Shown here in pieces: positions 26,801 through 36,200 of a stretch of 36,489 bases of DNA. Position 1 is the first letter of the stretch. The number at the start of each line of letters is the position of its first letter. Under the pieces are notes generated by a model, which worked only from the letters and a program-made list of their open reading frames with translations, had not been told where the DNA came from and searched no databases. The DNA comes from Stercoripulliclostridium_A sp964480195 (GTDB lineage: Bacteria; Bacillota; Clostridia; Christensenellales; DTU072), in assembly GCA_964480195.1 (NCBI GenBank), contig CAYZOJ010000009.1, positions 1-36,489 on the forward strand, in the 5' to 3' direction. The position numbers were made by a program, and so were the translations under genes.

Positions 26801-26936
26801 AAGCACCGTTCACGCAGGCGTATACGTCGGCGCGGTGAAAGTAATTCACGAATACGCCCCGGCATACGCGGCGGATACGAATATAGTTGTAAACGGTACC
26901 GACATCGGCACCGTCTACGTGGGATATGAGAAGTAA
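17826..26936 (+). CDS. Giant secreted surface protein with InlB-like, alternating Ig-like and GLUG repeats
   Basis: A 3,036-aa exported protein. A basic N-terminus and hydrophobic segment (about residues 16-41) act as a signal sequence. InlB-like motifs occur at about 260 (GYYFVGWKFSD) and 581 (RYFFIGWRI). Ten Ig-like modules with a Trp anchor follow at about 868-1960. Residues 2159, 2482 and 2763 begin three blocks opening with GDGTSVDPYLV, GNGTSDDPFIV and GKGTEADPFKV and rich in GG(I/V)VG steps, typical of GLUG/beta-helix adhesin regions. The C-terminus ends at VYVGYEK without LPxTG, transmembrane helix, dockerin or SLH domain, so its attachment is unclear; it may be released or held by its tandem partner. 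GAGG lies 8 nt before the ATG. No catalytic motif was seen. Adhesion or polymer binding is an inference from the module types. Confidence 0.88.
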   Translation: MATKKSYQLNSQSKKRIFALAVIMMCIALSAFFVATVSSAIGLGAEASTDGGSGHTDAVVSSFAETVDTGASVTVKATDELTRETGLDSTAEVNVTEVATVTFDKGFVKAFESGRLTAELYVSGSNALNVTAGKKSVATANYVVDGALVGSGSLSDKTTFENLKLTTNKGSSFETLTFTYTVTLKAEDRASGMSGTHAAVSADCNVNLILKLKFEEGSVTIVLQTGGEIYKGEKLLAGEYSTTTHNVAFGEALDFRAEPKNGYYFVGWKFSDRDVRSDSKISSFGSVDAPIEYGYDIPKENLTVTAVFQPLTLQNGGSEFSYNTAEQGPAIATSFELNYIVVNLYSGTVNGMPITTFDDEGNQQTTIQEDYVISNETKKTKYAGKYTHVGYIFYKNCPEDERVEANAVGKTINEYEITRNEPTFVRDDDRTEQTIRYGGTLEEVVLTGKAYNSEKITEKLTSAGAVSLWGPVKNDQNEVTGYAEVTDLTKLLVPGEDDYYIRFTPDDVYNYTYVELLLHINVEDTITGRAYNADDSTRTYSVQKSIVTEVDGNVPNNLGNTALTHEVIKVSLRATMTDTSGRYFFIGWRINLPDTGYSYLTAGSAGEEGYSGLEYDYYIPRVGDIKSESDETGEKVYYTKADIDAYASAEFIALFVLDTSTPAGTNDLDVTYTGGGRSLLPSFSPENAGHGFGYTDVEYYDQNGTRLSGAPSAIGNYTIKYTVRNTELNVEVGERVINYRIVAGVVQAELNESRSVGEGNYNATTGWAKKKFYTLSVKGLLSGAVDKYYYKSANGDWTLIEGTISSGSGCRITFVTPDATETSTVDVYSFKAVDANGTVVAETSGAGVECKIDGTTPYIYSLVTEYRGEWTKNEVVYNMSVSYGGSGAVIDIMYVNESSSWIKLDSELSFLTGSSVEYVNKEITFSVNKEYTGDIKFRVRNGVGATVEDGSNFVVNIDKSSPVLGFGENSENVNANGWIGVATDITFSVTDAGGSGIKEVTADNAEVTKKSEGVYSITVKDSARYVVRVWDNAGNYSDTEYFASVDTEDVKYTLSDGSVTGGSWVNGEAVVSFDVTVGASGARLLYSTDDGATYRVCDAELGFYAGETTTVGLRTVKLEYAIDLEDGEYGYRFRIENGAGVQKEYDFGFIGFDSVRPEFGEVTDISAYQGVAWTSNVIYVEFKVTDASAPVSSGIESVTSDNGGEPIYDATSGKYTLAIDKCTPFTVVATDKAGNSAEYVFKANVDTVEPTLDISAYVGGGDPGDINVVPSGDYKEYDFASWITASEPEPWIRLEFTINLTASGSALEISEDDGATWRAITETYRPEGNAVTGTVSTRTYITQEQNKSYKFRLSTGSGRKVAFDPVADGKAYVRIDFTAPVLRSSTYISGYDLNFPAETQWTSNVAVWRILPGDTAGGSGVNHDTIALYEFDIDTPDEEVVLSNVDSATKHTMTLSGSYFVYEFTEYKKYLLAFEDYAGNVYAGSPFSPKVDLTSDFELELGAVIRTEGGTGSYDYAGDAWLANDGYVEFTGVPKFNGEYKAFGPSGAQMQFSVDGGASWSDSVTVGGVTSTVVYDKDNGSYIFATSGDQVLTYKFRLITGAGAYYACEGEYSVKRDGVTPTVTAFAKADGEEGEYNGEWTKSDIAIVVTTEHGVSGGVLEARLGENGTWQEIASANINTVATGDTADKHTYTIDYSYNGSVYFRYVSGKVENGTPVSAETSGTQIKLDNAEVEASIEVLGANGVSVENGSWSYGELTIKANVTTGASGISAVYVSYASDGEFGAYELVNPTDGEYKVKFSAESAEGSAYRGYKFKAISVSGKEAETDTYSVGTDNAVITLAPEYAGTKVANYAGVFTDWYLTTVSIALNPDKENASGYKTYYTYQESDGNGGWVSSGVWTEVDSHFAIGYKEDGTPDDRVGGLDRRYGFKTVTGAGKELVYANEGDEWVYLPIDLHTYYLRFESRVGDIVIPSSVECATVRGAGETYRRGDLVNIGYIPTGTYRFKSASITGLTVPSDKSFNSLSVGVQNKADNDYAIVSVNVYIGGGDVDFKIQLYKEVKLEYSLNKQYLQSGEISHVGVVATEAGFTELFGTPGFGSTGAPELVAEYYGDGYIENTPAQAIGEYTVTVSVSEGYSSDYFISSDSVQTSLTVVYFTGDGTSVDPYLVKDQADFEYIDIYGSAGDYDYLGENRTTGYFKQTADIYVSASFKPMGADGDGFKGVYDGNGYRVIGEQTFNVKDGDFGLFRTINGASIMNLGVEFDVKGSGVGTLGLITAFAKDSGIRSCYVVGDIEVKGNGLCVGGIVGEADTTLVSLSFADVRIEVERSYGYVGGIIGRAIKCFTSDSFTVSAITVTDSPKYDSVAEAGTKFLYAGAVIGSVEMFGDVASKPQTNSYYLDKNISYDGSIETGLSVGNAHSLSEYNALRHVGTGIDAFASESFTYGGKNTATTLVQNVTERGYTLTVKELTYMRIEREKEGNDVDGNGTSDDPFIVDEVSKLGLIEIFPWAYFMQTADMEVGVTSGYAHTVPFVGVYDGNGYSLKNVIISEEHSDSTVCYGGLFGVNGGTIKNLTVLDVDYDYSVNGTIYAGGLVGYAKEGSVIENVVITGSLNVKGGDSAVFAGGVVGLGYDAKIISVITLVGVEVDSDYAVTGGIAGLIKGASAMDDAVAISSVSVKSERRADTGAVIGAVAGTSSSVTNVGYLVSSCYVGGKVLESAVGVNGGISVGARAYSYNDLAGVGANVTVNGNAVYQTIIGLYPFDGKGTEADPFKVSTYKDLLQIGNYMYASFVLTEDIWIGDYDADGAVDEDYGYDYSPIGNGAAFTGELNGKGHTIFGLTDSLFAINAGTVSGLTLNVSYKVYANEEDIQDADKFIDAEGNTVLKAKVAKPGEDVVFGAVARVNRDTGDIKRVGVTGEIFVKVSGKAKATIGGLVGADFGGSIAGCTMSAEMCVRASYTDVGGVVGVVSGSAEALKMIETNTVIVDEIDVGGSTVHAGVYVGAVKVIHEYAPAYAADTNIVVNGTDIGTVYVGYEK
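20428..23700 (+). repeat. Ten Ig-like modules, type A and type B alternating
   Basis: Modules start at Trp anchors near residues 868, 976, 1062, 1170, 1289, 1397, 1519, 1638, 1750 and 1855 of the giant protein, 86-122 aa apart. Type A has 'DGA.W/Y' and later 'FR...G.G'; type B has 'SGI..V' and later 'D.AGN'. The first seven run A-B-A-B-A-B-A; the last three are A-like. Confidence 0.65.
24295..26400 (+). repeat. Three GLUG-type beta-helix blocks
   Basis: Three blocks start near nt 24300, 25270 and 26112 with the same opening (G.GT..DP(Y/F).V, then a helix-like 'DL..I' segment and 'YF.QTADI/DM'), followed by 'F.G.YDGNGY' or 'FTGELNGKGH' and repeated GG(I/V/L)(V/I)G turns. This is the arrangement of GLUG-motif adhesins. 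Confidence 0.75.
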
Positions 26937-26957
26937 TTGGAGCAAAGCGAGGTAAAT

Positions 26958-27180
26958 ATGGATAACGCAATTATCGTAAACGAATCCGTAAACTTTGAGA
27001 AGTCAGAGCGCATTTCGACCGTCAAGAGGGTATTGCTTAAGGTGTTAATCGTGGCAATGGTTTTTGTGGCGGCATTGTGCTTGTTCGCCGTATTCGGTAG
27101 CGGAGAAACGCTACTCGGCAAAATAGGTTCGTCGGTCGCCCCCGAGTTCAAAACTCGCACTTCCGCCGTCGCCTATGCTT
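26958..27180 (+). CDS. N-terminal part of second giant surface protein, interrupted by assembly gap
   Basis: The first 74 codons of an exported protein. The start ATG has GAGGT 4 nt upstream and lies 21 nt after the preceding stop; the in-frame start at 26937 lacks a site. After a charged N-terminus (DNAIIVNESVNFEKSERIS), a basic TVKRVLLK leads into a hydrophobic segment (about residues 24-47), which is a signal sequence or membrane anchor. The frame then enters the N run at 27181. It is most likely the start of the long reading frame that resumes at 27281, because both are on the same strand, the second half has no start of its own, and the preceding giant protein has the same order of signal sequence then InlB-like motif. 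Confidence 0.8.
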
Positions 27181-27280
27181 NNNNNNNNNNNNNNNNNNNN
27201 NNNNNNNNNNNNNNNNNNNNNNNNNNNNNNNNNNNNNNNNNNNNNNNNNNNNNNNNNNNNNNNNNNNNNNNNNNNNNNNN
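27181..27280. other. Assembly gap (100 N)
   Basis: Exactly 100 N residues, the conventional length for a scaffold gap of unknown size. It lies inside a coding region. The reading frames on its two sides differ by 2 nt if 100 is taken literally, so the true length is probably not 100 if this is one gene. Confidence 0.97.
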
Positions 27281-30200
27281 GCATCGAGCGGATATAATAA
27301 TAAGTTTGCGGTAGGCACGAAGTATTCGGCGAATTATAAGAATTCCGGCGACGGCGTAACGATAGGCAACATCGTGGCAACGGCAAACCCGGGGTACTAT
27401 TTTTCCGGCTGGGAGATATTGTCGGGGAAGATTGAGTATTATAGGTCGGGATCAACGGATATAACCGAGCAGGACCCGCTAAAGCGAACGCTGAGTTTGC
27501 CCGGAGGGTATGCACTCAGCGGAGATGTCGTTGTAACCGCGCACTTCAAAAAAATAGAATGCAAGGAATACGAAACAGGAACGAAAATAGTATTCAGTTA
27601 TGACGAAAACGGAAACATAAATACGATCTCGTATACGTATAAGCAGGTGCAGGACGGTACGTATGCCGGCGTAAGGCAGGGACCTATCGTAATAGACAGT
27701 TCGGTTACGGGTTCTGCAACGAGTGACTCGTATGCGTTTACATTAAGGAGCGGAACGGTTGCGAACAATAACTTTACCGTAAATGATCAGAACGGAGAAA
27801 TATCTTATACGGGAGATGCGTCGTATAAAGCGGGCGTTCCGCCGACGGAAGCGGGAAGTTATACGTATGCGATAGGTGTTTTCACCTCGAGTAAAAGTTC
27901 GGATTGTCTCGGTTATATCAGCGTACCTTTCCGTATAGCCAAGAAGTCCGTTTCGACGGAAGGCTTTACTGTGCTCACCAAGCTTCCCGAGCGCGTATAC
28001 ATGGGGTACGCTTATACTCCCACTGCAGAATATGTAGACATAAAGGACAACTCGAACGGTTTGATCTATCGTATTAAGTGGAGCGATTTCCAAGACCCGA
28101 CATATGACGCCAACATAAATGCCGGACAAGCGAACGTACAGCTTCAAGCGAGCGATACGAGTAACTTCATCGGAAATACCATTGTTTATTATAACATTAC
28201 CAAACGTAGCCTTGACACGGTGGAAGTAGTTCCCGAAATGGCGGCGGAGATACAGGAGAGGTACAGCTTATACTATAACGGACACGAGCAACGTCCTCTC
28301 GTACTTCAGGTTCGCGTAAAAGCAACCGTAACAAACGACAAAGGAAACGAAGTCATCGAAACGTTCACACTCTATTACGGCGTAGGCTCTACATACACCA
28401 ACGGCTATGCTTCCAAGGGCTATGAAGCGCTTCCCGAATCGGGATTATCATTATACGGTATCGTAAATTTGGATAAAGCGCAAGAAGACGGGACGAAGGA
28501 TGTCCGAAACGCGTACGTGAACAATATAAACGCGACTACCGACACTTCGCGCGCGAGCTTTGTCATATCCATGAACGGCGACGGCGGTAACTTCTCCGGT
28601 AGCAAGGTTGTCGAGTTCGACATAGGAGCTCTTAACCTCGATTTGACGGGAGAGGATAGGTACTTTTACGATATGGCTCCCGAAAAAGACTCCAACGGCA
28701 ACGAAAAACGCACGGAGATATTTACGGGTTACACGGTAGCTCCTCAAGACGGCACTCTCGTGTACGACACAACGGAACGCGAACTCACGTTCGATTACGT
28801 TTTGGTTACGGTCGAGAACCTTACGTGCCTTGTATACAATTATGGTACTAAGGTGTATAATACCGACGTGCAGACGCTTACATTCTACTTGCGACGCGAC
28901 GGAACCGTTGCTTTAAGCGATGAGATATTGGATTCGTTCGGGGCAACGGACAGCGGATCGACTTATTCGATTACGAAATATAGGGATAATATTAACGTCG
29001 CGCGCGACGAGCAGAATAACATTCTCAAAAACGCGATAGCGATAGTCAACGCTCAGGGCAGTAACATAGTAGGTACCCTCGAAACCGCATATGCGATTAT
29101 GCCCAAGGACCTCAAAGAAGCCAATGCGAAATTCGGAAAGACGATAGTAGAAACGTATACCGGTAACCCCATCGAGCCGTCGAGCAGCGTTGTAGTTCAG
29201 GTCAGTCCTTTGGGCACGCAGTTCTCTCTTACCCTCGGCAAAGACTTCGAAGTAACGTTCGGCGATAACGTCGACGCGACGACGGGCGGAAAGATATACG
29301 TAAAGGGTATCGGCAACTATACGGGCGAAATAGATAACTTTTCCGATTTTGCGACGACGGGCGGTCAATTCTACATTACCGCGATAGAGGCAAGCAAGGC
29401 GAAGATAACAAGACTCGCTGACCAAGAATATGCTCTCGGCAATCAAATCAACCCGAGCCCTTCCGAAATAGTCTTGACCGTAAACGGGAAAGAATATACC
29501 CTCAAAGCGGGAAGAGATTTTAGCGTCGTTCAGGGTAGCGGAACCAATATCGACGTCGGCGAAGACAACTACATCTCCGTAATGTTCGCAGGTTACAGCC
29601 CGAAGTCGGACAACAAAGGCAAGATTGACGAAAGGTACGGCTCGTTAGGCAACTTCTATACGAGCGAGGCGCTCAAGGCGTACTTTACAATCGTTCCGCG
29701 CGATATAGGAAGTATCAAAGATACTACCGGCGTCGAATACTTTGCAAGCTGGTCCGACGCACAATACAGGAGCTCCGTAACCTATGACGGCACCGCTAAA
29801 ACGGGACTTCCGATAGTCGCAAACCAAAGTAAGAAAGAGAGCAACACATTATATATACAGGATTCTATCCAAACCGAATCGGGCGCGAAAACCAGAATAC
29901 TCCGTTACGGCGAAGGCGCAAGCGTAGAGGGCGCCGACTACACATTTGACGGCGCGTCTTACGGCGAGAATATCAATGCGGGTATAGGCTCGGGAAGCTT
30001 GACCGTTACCGGCGTCAACAACTATAAGGGAACCCTTACAATTCACTTTGATATTTACGCAAGGGATTTAACCGACAATGTATTTATTACCGTAACGCAT
30101 TCGGGCAATAATACCGCGGAGTACGACACCGAGGGACAAGGCTACAAGTTTACGGGTAGCCGAATAATGCCGACTGTCAAAGGTGTAACCGATGACGGTT

Positions 30201-33200
30201 TGAAAGAAGGCGTTAGCCCGACCCTCAAGGAAGGCACCGATTTTGAAATAGTTTACGGCGGTAGCGACGATGACACATCGTCGAACTACTACGTAACGAC
30301 AGGCGGTGTAATCAATATTGTAGGCAAGGGCAACTACGAGGGTACTTATAAATGCGCGTTTAATATCATTCCGATATCCCAAACTATCGAGTTTAAGGAC
30401 CCGGAAACCGATACCGCGAACTCTACGCTCAAACTCGAAACGATAGCGACAAAAGACGCGGGTTACGGATTCTATGCCGATTACGAGATAGCTTGCGACG
30501 GTAAAGGACAAACCAGAATTCGCCTCGAAGCAACTACAGACGCTATTTACCCCACCGCACGTCGCGTTACGTTCGTAGCACTTGCGACAAACGGGAATAC
30601 GTCCGCGATTTGCAGTATCTCCTATGAGTCTTGCGAAATCGTCCCCGACGCAACGGGCGCGCACAGCGTTAGCAAGACGGTTGCTTGGCTTACCGTCAAT
30701 GCAAGCAGTTACGGTATTATCCGTATTTATGTAGAGCAGTACGATTCTAACCTCTCCGCAGGCGCGAATAAAGCTGAAGATATCTATAAAGTCGGCGACG
30801 AAGCTTACTACCATTTAGGTAACTACGCAAACTACAATTACACCGAGGACTCCGACAGCGCATACTCCGTATACGCAAAGAAAACCGATTCGATGGGCAA
30901 TAAAGACTCTCTCGAATTTACCTACGGCAACAACGACGTTAAGTTCTCGCCCAAGTTGGATTCTTACGCCAACAACAAGGCGTTTATAGGCTCTTGCGAG
31001 ATTAAGGACGAAAAAGTTGTAGGCATAGCCGAGTCGTTCAACGGTTCGTTTGCGACGTTAAGAATAAACGGCGCAGGCACAACGACTATGACGATAAGCC
31101 ATAACGGTTTTGTCAATAAATCCAACGAAGCGGACGCGTACGTCGCATTTACCGAAACGCGCGAAATCATTGTCAATAAACGTAAACTCACGATAGGGTT
31201 CGAACCGCTTACGATAGAGTACGGCGTCAACCCCGTCGGAGAAGAGTATTTGTTTACGTTTACTTATACTACCGAAGGCGACGGCGACAGTTATAAGGGT
31301 CTTCAATATGCCAACAGGACGGACGAGCCCGCAGATATTATCAAGTCGGGTCTTTCCGTTACATACAACGCAAACGAACATAAAGCGGCAAATAAAACTT
31401 ATAGTTTGTCGGTACAAGTTTCGTCGACTCCGACGACAGGAAGTAAGTACGATAATTACGACATATCCTACGGCGAGAGCACATTGACGGTCATCCCCGC
31501 GACTTTGACGGTCAACGCAACCAACGGCAATCAAGTAGGTCAGTTGGTCAAAACTTACGGCGACCCGAACCCCACCGACTACAAGTTCTCGTATAGCGGA
31601 TTCAAGTACGGCGAAAACGATACCGTAATAACGCGTAAACCGACAATTGATTATAGCGGGGAGGTAGATGGCTACGACAAGGTAACGGAGAGCTCGACTC
31701 AAGGAAGTTACAACGTTAGAATTTACGGTGCAACTGCCGACAACTATACGTTTGTTTACAAAACGCCGACGTTACTTGTACAAAAAGCGTACGTAACTAT
31801 AACAGTAGATCATAAAAAAGTGGCATATACCGGTGCGAACTTTACCATAAACACGCCGGTAATCTCCGGTTGCGTTGCCAAGGATTGCACGATACCTGTG
31901 GGCGCCGACGACGAGAGCAATCTCGAAATCAGTTACTACCAACCCGGTAGCACGCAAGCGTTACCCGGCGCCCCCGCCGCGGCAGGCACATATAACGTAA
32001 GAATTAAGTTCAAGGCGGCAAACAACGATAACTATAAGACGACGACAGTTACCATAAACGAAGCAATAGTGATAACCGCAGTCGAACCGATTATTACGTA
32101 CACCAAGCGTCAGATTGAGTACAGCGAACAAGGCGTACCGCTTTCGGAATTGATGGCAGTTATTTCCGGCGTTCCCAACGGCTCCAGCCCGATGAACAGA
32201 AGCGCCGAAAAATACCTTATCGCTAAAAACGGCGAGGCACCCGAGGGTTGTATCGAAGACAAAACCTATGAAAAGTACTTTACGGAATTGTCGTCTACAA
32301 ATTACAACGTATTGAGCAAGGGTCTGTACGATATAATTGTTGTTTACGTCGCTAACGGAAGCGATAACTATACGGGTTGCACAAAGAGATTCGACGGCGT
32401 AATCGAAATAACTTCGGGACTTGCCAAAATCACGATGACCAATCCGAACGGCATAACCGAGGAGTACAACGGAAATCCCGTTGAGTTAAGTCTTGCAACA
32501 GACTTTAACCTTACGTTTACGGATCCGGGTACTAAACAAACATATACCCTTGATCCGTCGCGCGCATTCATAGAGTACTATGTCGACGGCGCATTCACTA
32601 AGGAAGCTCCCGTAAACGCGGGAACGTATCAGATTCGCGTAACGTACGAACCCGCGCCGACCGAAGAAGTCGCACGTACCGAGGTCATATTCGCAAACGC
32701 AATCACAATCGAACAATACGATTTGACGTGGGACAAAAAAACCAACAGTAAACGCGACCACATTACATTAAATCTCAGTAAAGGTGAATTATTCCATAGT
32801 TACACTTATAACGGATACGGACGCGCTCTCGATGCGGACGAAATAACCGTTAAGGGTATCGAAGAAGGATCGACGCCTACGGGAGTGCTCGGCGTCATAT
32901 ACGTAGATGAGAACGGCAATAAGTTCAATTCTCCCGTCAATGTCGGTCAATACAGCGCCGTCGTATCGTACAACTCCTACGGCGCGGACAACTATACGTG
33001 CTCGGGTACGGTTACGTTTGAACGCATAATTCAGATATACGGAGCATTTGTCGATATAACCGCACTCAGCGAAAGCAGTTTTTACGATTATACCGGCAAG
33101 AGCTATACGTTCGGCGCGATTTGCTCGGGCGTTACCGTAGACGGCATTACCGAGGAGCCCACGGGTACTCTCACTTACGAGTATTCAACGGACGGCTATA

Positions 33201-36200
33201 ACTGGACGAGCGATGCTCCCGTAAAAGCGGGCGTATACGACGCTCGCGTTATCTACAATCCCGTTACGGGCGATAACTACATCAAAACGACAAGCGATGA
33301 ATTTAAGACGGCAATTACCATAAACGCCGTTCAGCCGATTATTACCATATCGAGTGTCAGATTCGATTACGGCGACTCGAATATAGGCGCGTCGTACGTA
33401 ATAAAAGGAGCACAATTCGATCCGAACGGACCGATGAACGAGCAAGAAGCAGGAAGCGCAAGTTTGCAGATACAATACAGCAAGCGTTTGACGTCCGAAA
33501 ACGGTTCGACGTATTACGATTGGCAAGAGGGCGCACCTTCCGATTCCGGCAAGTATTCCGTAAGAATTACGTTTACGCCGGGTACGGGTTCAAACTATCT
33601 CGAAGTCATCGCAACGCAATATGACTGTGTTATCATATCGAACGTAGCGCCTACGCTTTTGGTCGATAAGAAAGAAGTCGATTACGACGGCAATCGTCAT
33701 CAAATAGACCCCGCCGAAGTATTGAACGGTCAAACGGTCTATCTGCCTTATGCCGAAGCGGAAGACAAGATGTACGGATATTACGGTACCGTAAGTTACG
33801 AGTATCGCAAGTCCGGGACTACCGTATGGACGAGTTCGGCACCCCAAAACGCAGGTGTATACGATGTTCGCGTTAAGTATAACGAGAATGCTTCCAAGGA
33901 CATATTCACGTCTACGTCCGTTATCGTTGCCGGCGGATTGACAATAAACAAACTCGTAATTAACGTCGCTCCCGTTTACGGACAGGGCAAGATTTACGAC
34001 GGCAAAGCAACCGTCGGAAGCGATCTTGCGTATGTCTATTCCTACAAAACGGCGGACGGCAACATCGAGTATGTATACTCTGACGTAGTCGATAACGCCA
34101 CGGGCGACAGAATAGACGTTTCCCGCGCGACGTACGTTGCGACAAACGGCGAAGTGTATACCGTCTGGACGGATACCGACAGCAAGTTCGTTGCGTGGAG
34201 AGATTACATCGAAGTCGCGGTAGAATTTATAACCGGCGAATTCGAAGCAGACGGACACGTCGTCAACGTCAATTACGAGGCGATAGGGGAAACCGAGGGC
34301 GAAGCCGTCATAATGAATGAAGGTTCCGCATACATCATTGACCTCGACAACGACTTTGCGTATAGACGCAAGGCGGATACGAGTTATAGCGTTTCCGAGC
34401 AAAGCGGATACTTCTTTAGTGTTGTAGACGCGTACGGCAGAGTAAGAGTTATAAAGATCGACGAGAGCAAACTCAACAACGTAGGCAAAGGCAGTATAAA
34501 CGATATCGTCGGTTCGACCACCACCGCTTATAGCATAAACCTCGCGACGCTCAAGGCAACCGCGAACGGCGAAAGCTTTAAGATATACAAGTTTGCTTAT
34601 CAAATCGAGTGTAAAACGGATAGCGGTGTTTCGGCTTACTACGATGTCGATCCGTCGCACCTCATTAAGTCTTCGAATCCGCAACGCGCATACTACAAGA
34701 CATCTACGGGCAAGAGCTTCTTAATCGACCTCGATACGTATGTGGCGCAAGACGCTTACGAAATCACCGTCAAGAACGCGAAAATTACTTATAACGACGT
34801 GAGTTACGAGTTCTCCCCCTCGGATATTGCAACCGGCGAGTATTACGCCAACGCTTATATCGGCGACATCGTTTTAGGAGAGAATTCCGAACATTCCGTT
34901 ACCGTCGATATGGTAAATCGCAATGCGCGCATAAGACTTACCGATACCGTTGAGTACAACGAAGAAAACGACACGTACTTGATGGTTAAAGAAGACTTGA
35001 TGTTCGCTATCGGTGACCTCGAGTCGGCAGACAGAAAGGATGTTTACAAGTTGGATATGGGCTACGGGGTATTCTATATCGAATTCACCGATGACGGCAT
35101 TATCGCACGTAAGTCCGAGAACAAGGCGGAGTTCGACACGTTCGCAAAGACGATTACCCGTACCGAAAACGGCGCGACGGTAGTCATTGGCGACGTCGAC
35201 AAAGCCGAGTTTGTATACAATCGTATGCATACCGTAAGGTCGGGCGAAGTCAAAGCCGACGTTATCAAGCTGTTCGACGCCGACTGCACCGTAACGGCAC
35301 CCGAACTCATAAAGGGCAACGAGTGGAGCGGTTCGCTTTCGATTAACGCGTCTGATGCGGGCGAATACGACGTCGCGTTGGGCACGCTCACCGCAGGCTC
35401 CAACTACGACATAGTGTTCTCGAAAGGCGGAATTCAATACTATATTGATAAAGCAAGCCTCACCGTCGAGTTCACATACGACGATAACAACGTCTATAAC
35501 GGCGAAGAGAAGTTCATCTACTACGACATTAAGGGTCTGATAGGCTATGACGACGTATCCGTCAACGCACAATACCATGGCGAAAGACGCGACGTTACCG
35601 AGGACGGATATCAACTTAGAATAGAGATAGATTCCGCAAATTACGTCCTCATAAACGGTGAATCGGAGTGGTGCTTGATTGAGCCCGCACAAATGTCTGA
35701 AATAGTTTTCGTTCCCGCTACGGGAGTCGTATACGACGGCAAGGCGCATAAACTCGCGCTCACCGATTTGCCGAGCGGAGTTACCGTTACTTATGACGGC
35801 AACGAAACTGCTCCGTCGTTCGTAAATCCCGGCACGTACGTCGTTACCGCAGTGGTTTCGAGAGCTAATTATAAGGATACCGAAGTCGAACTCAGCCTTA
35901 CCATCAACAAGTGCCCGTTCGACATTCAGCCCGATGAGGTTCCCGGAACCCTCACTTACGGGGACCCGCTTCCCACACTTACGGCAGATACCACGCTCGG
36001 AAGAATCCAACTCGACGCAGGTCAGATTCTCGATCCGTCGATTACGACTTACACTTGGACGTTCGTTCCCAACGACACCGACTTCTATACCTTCTACGAA
36101 GGCAATGCGGAAAACGGCAACGTCATAAAGGGCACGATCGAGTTGTATGTCCAAAAAGCCAAGGCGAAGATAGTCATCAACGATAACCTCGTCCAGACCG

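Noticed and set aside
27281..27314. Short continuation of the pre-gap frame straight through 100 N to a stop at 27314
   Set aside because: The gap length is a placeholder. Another frame after the gap stays open for 9.2 kb and has clear domain content.
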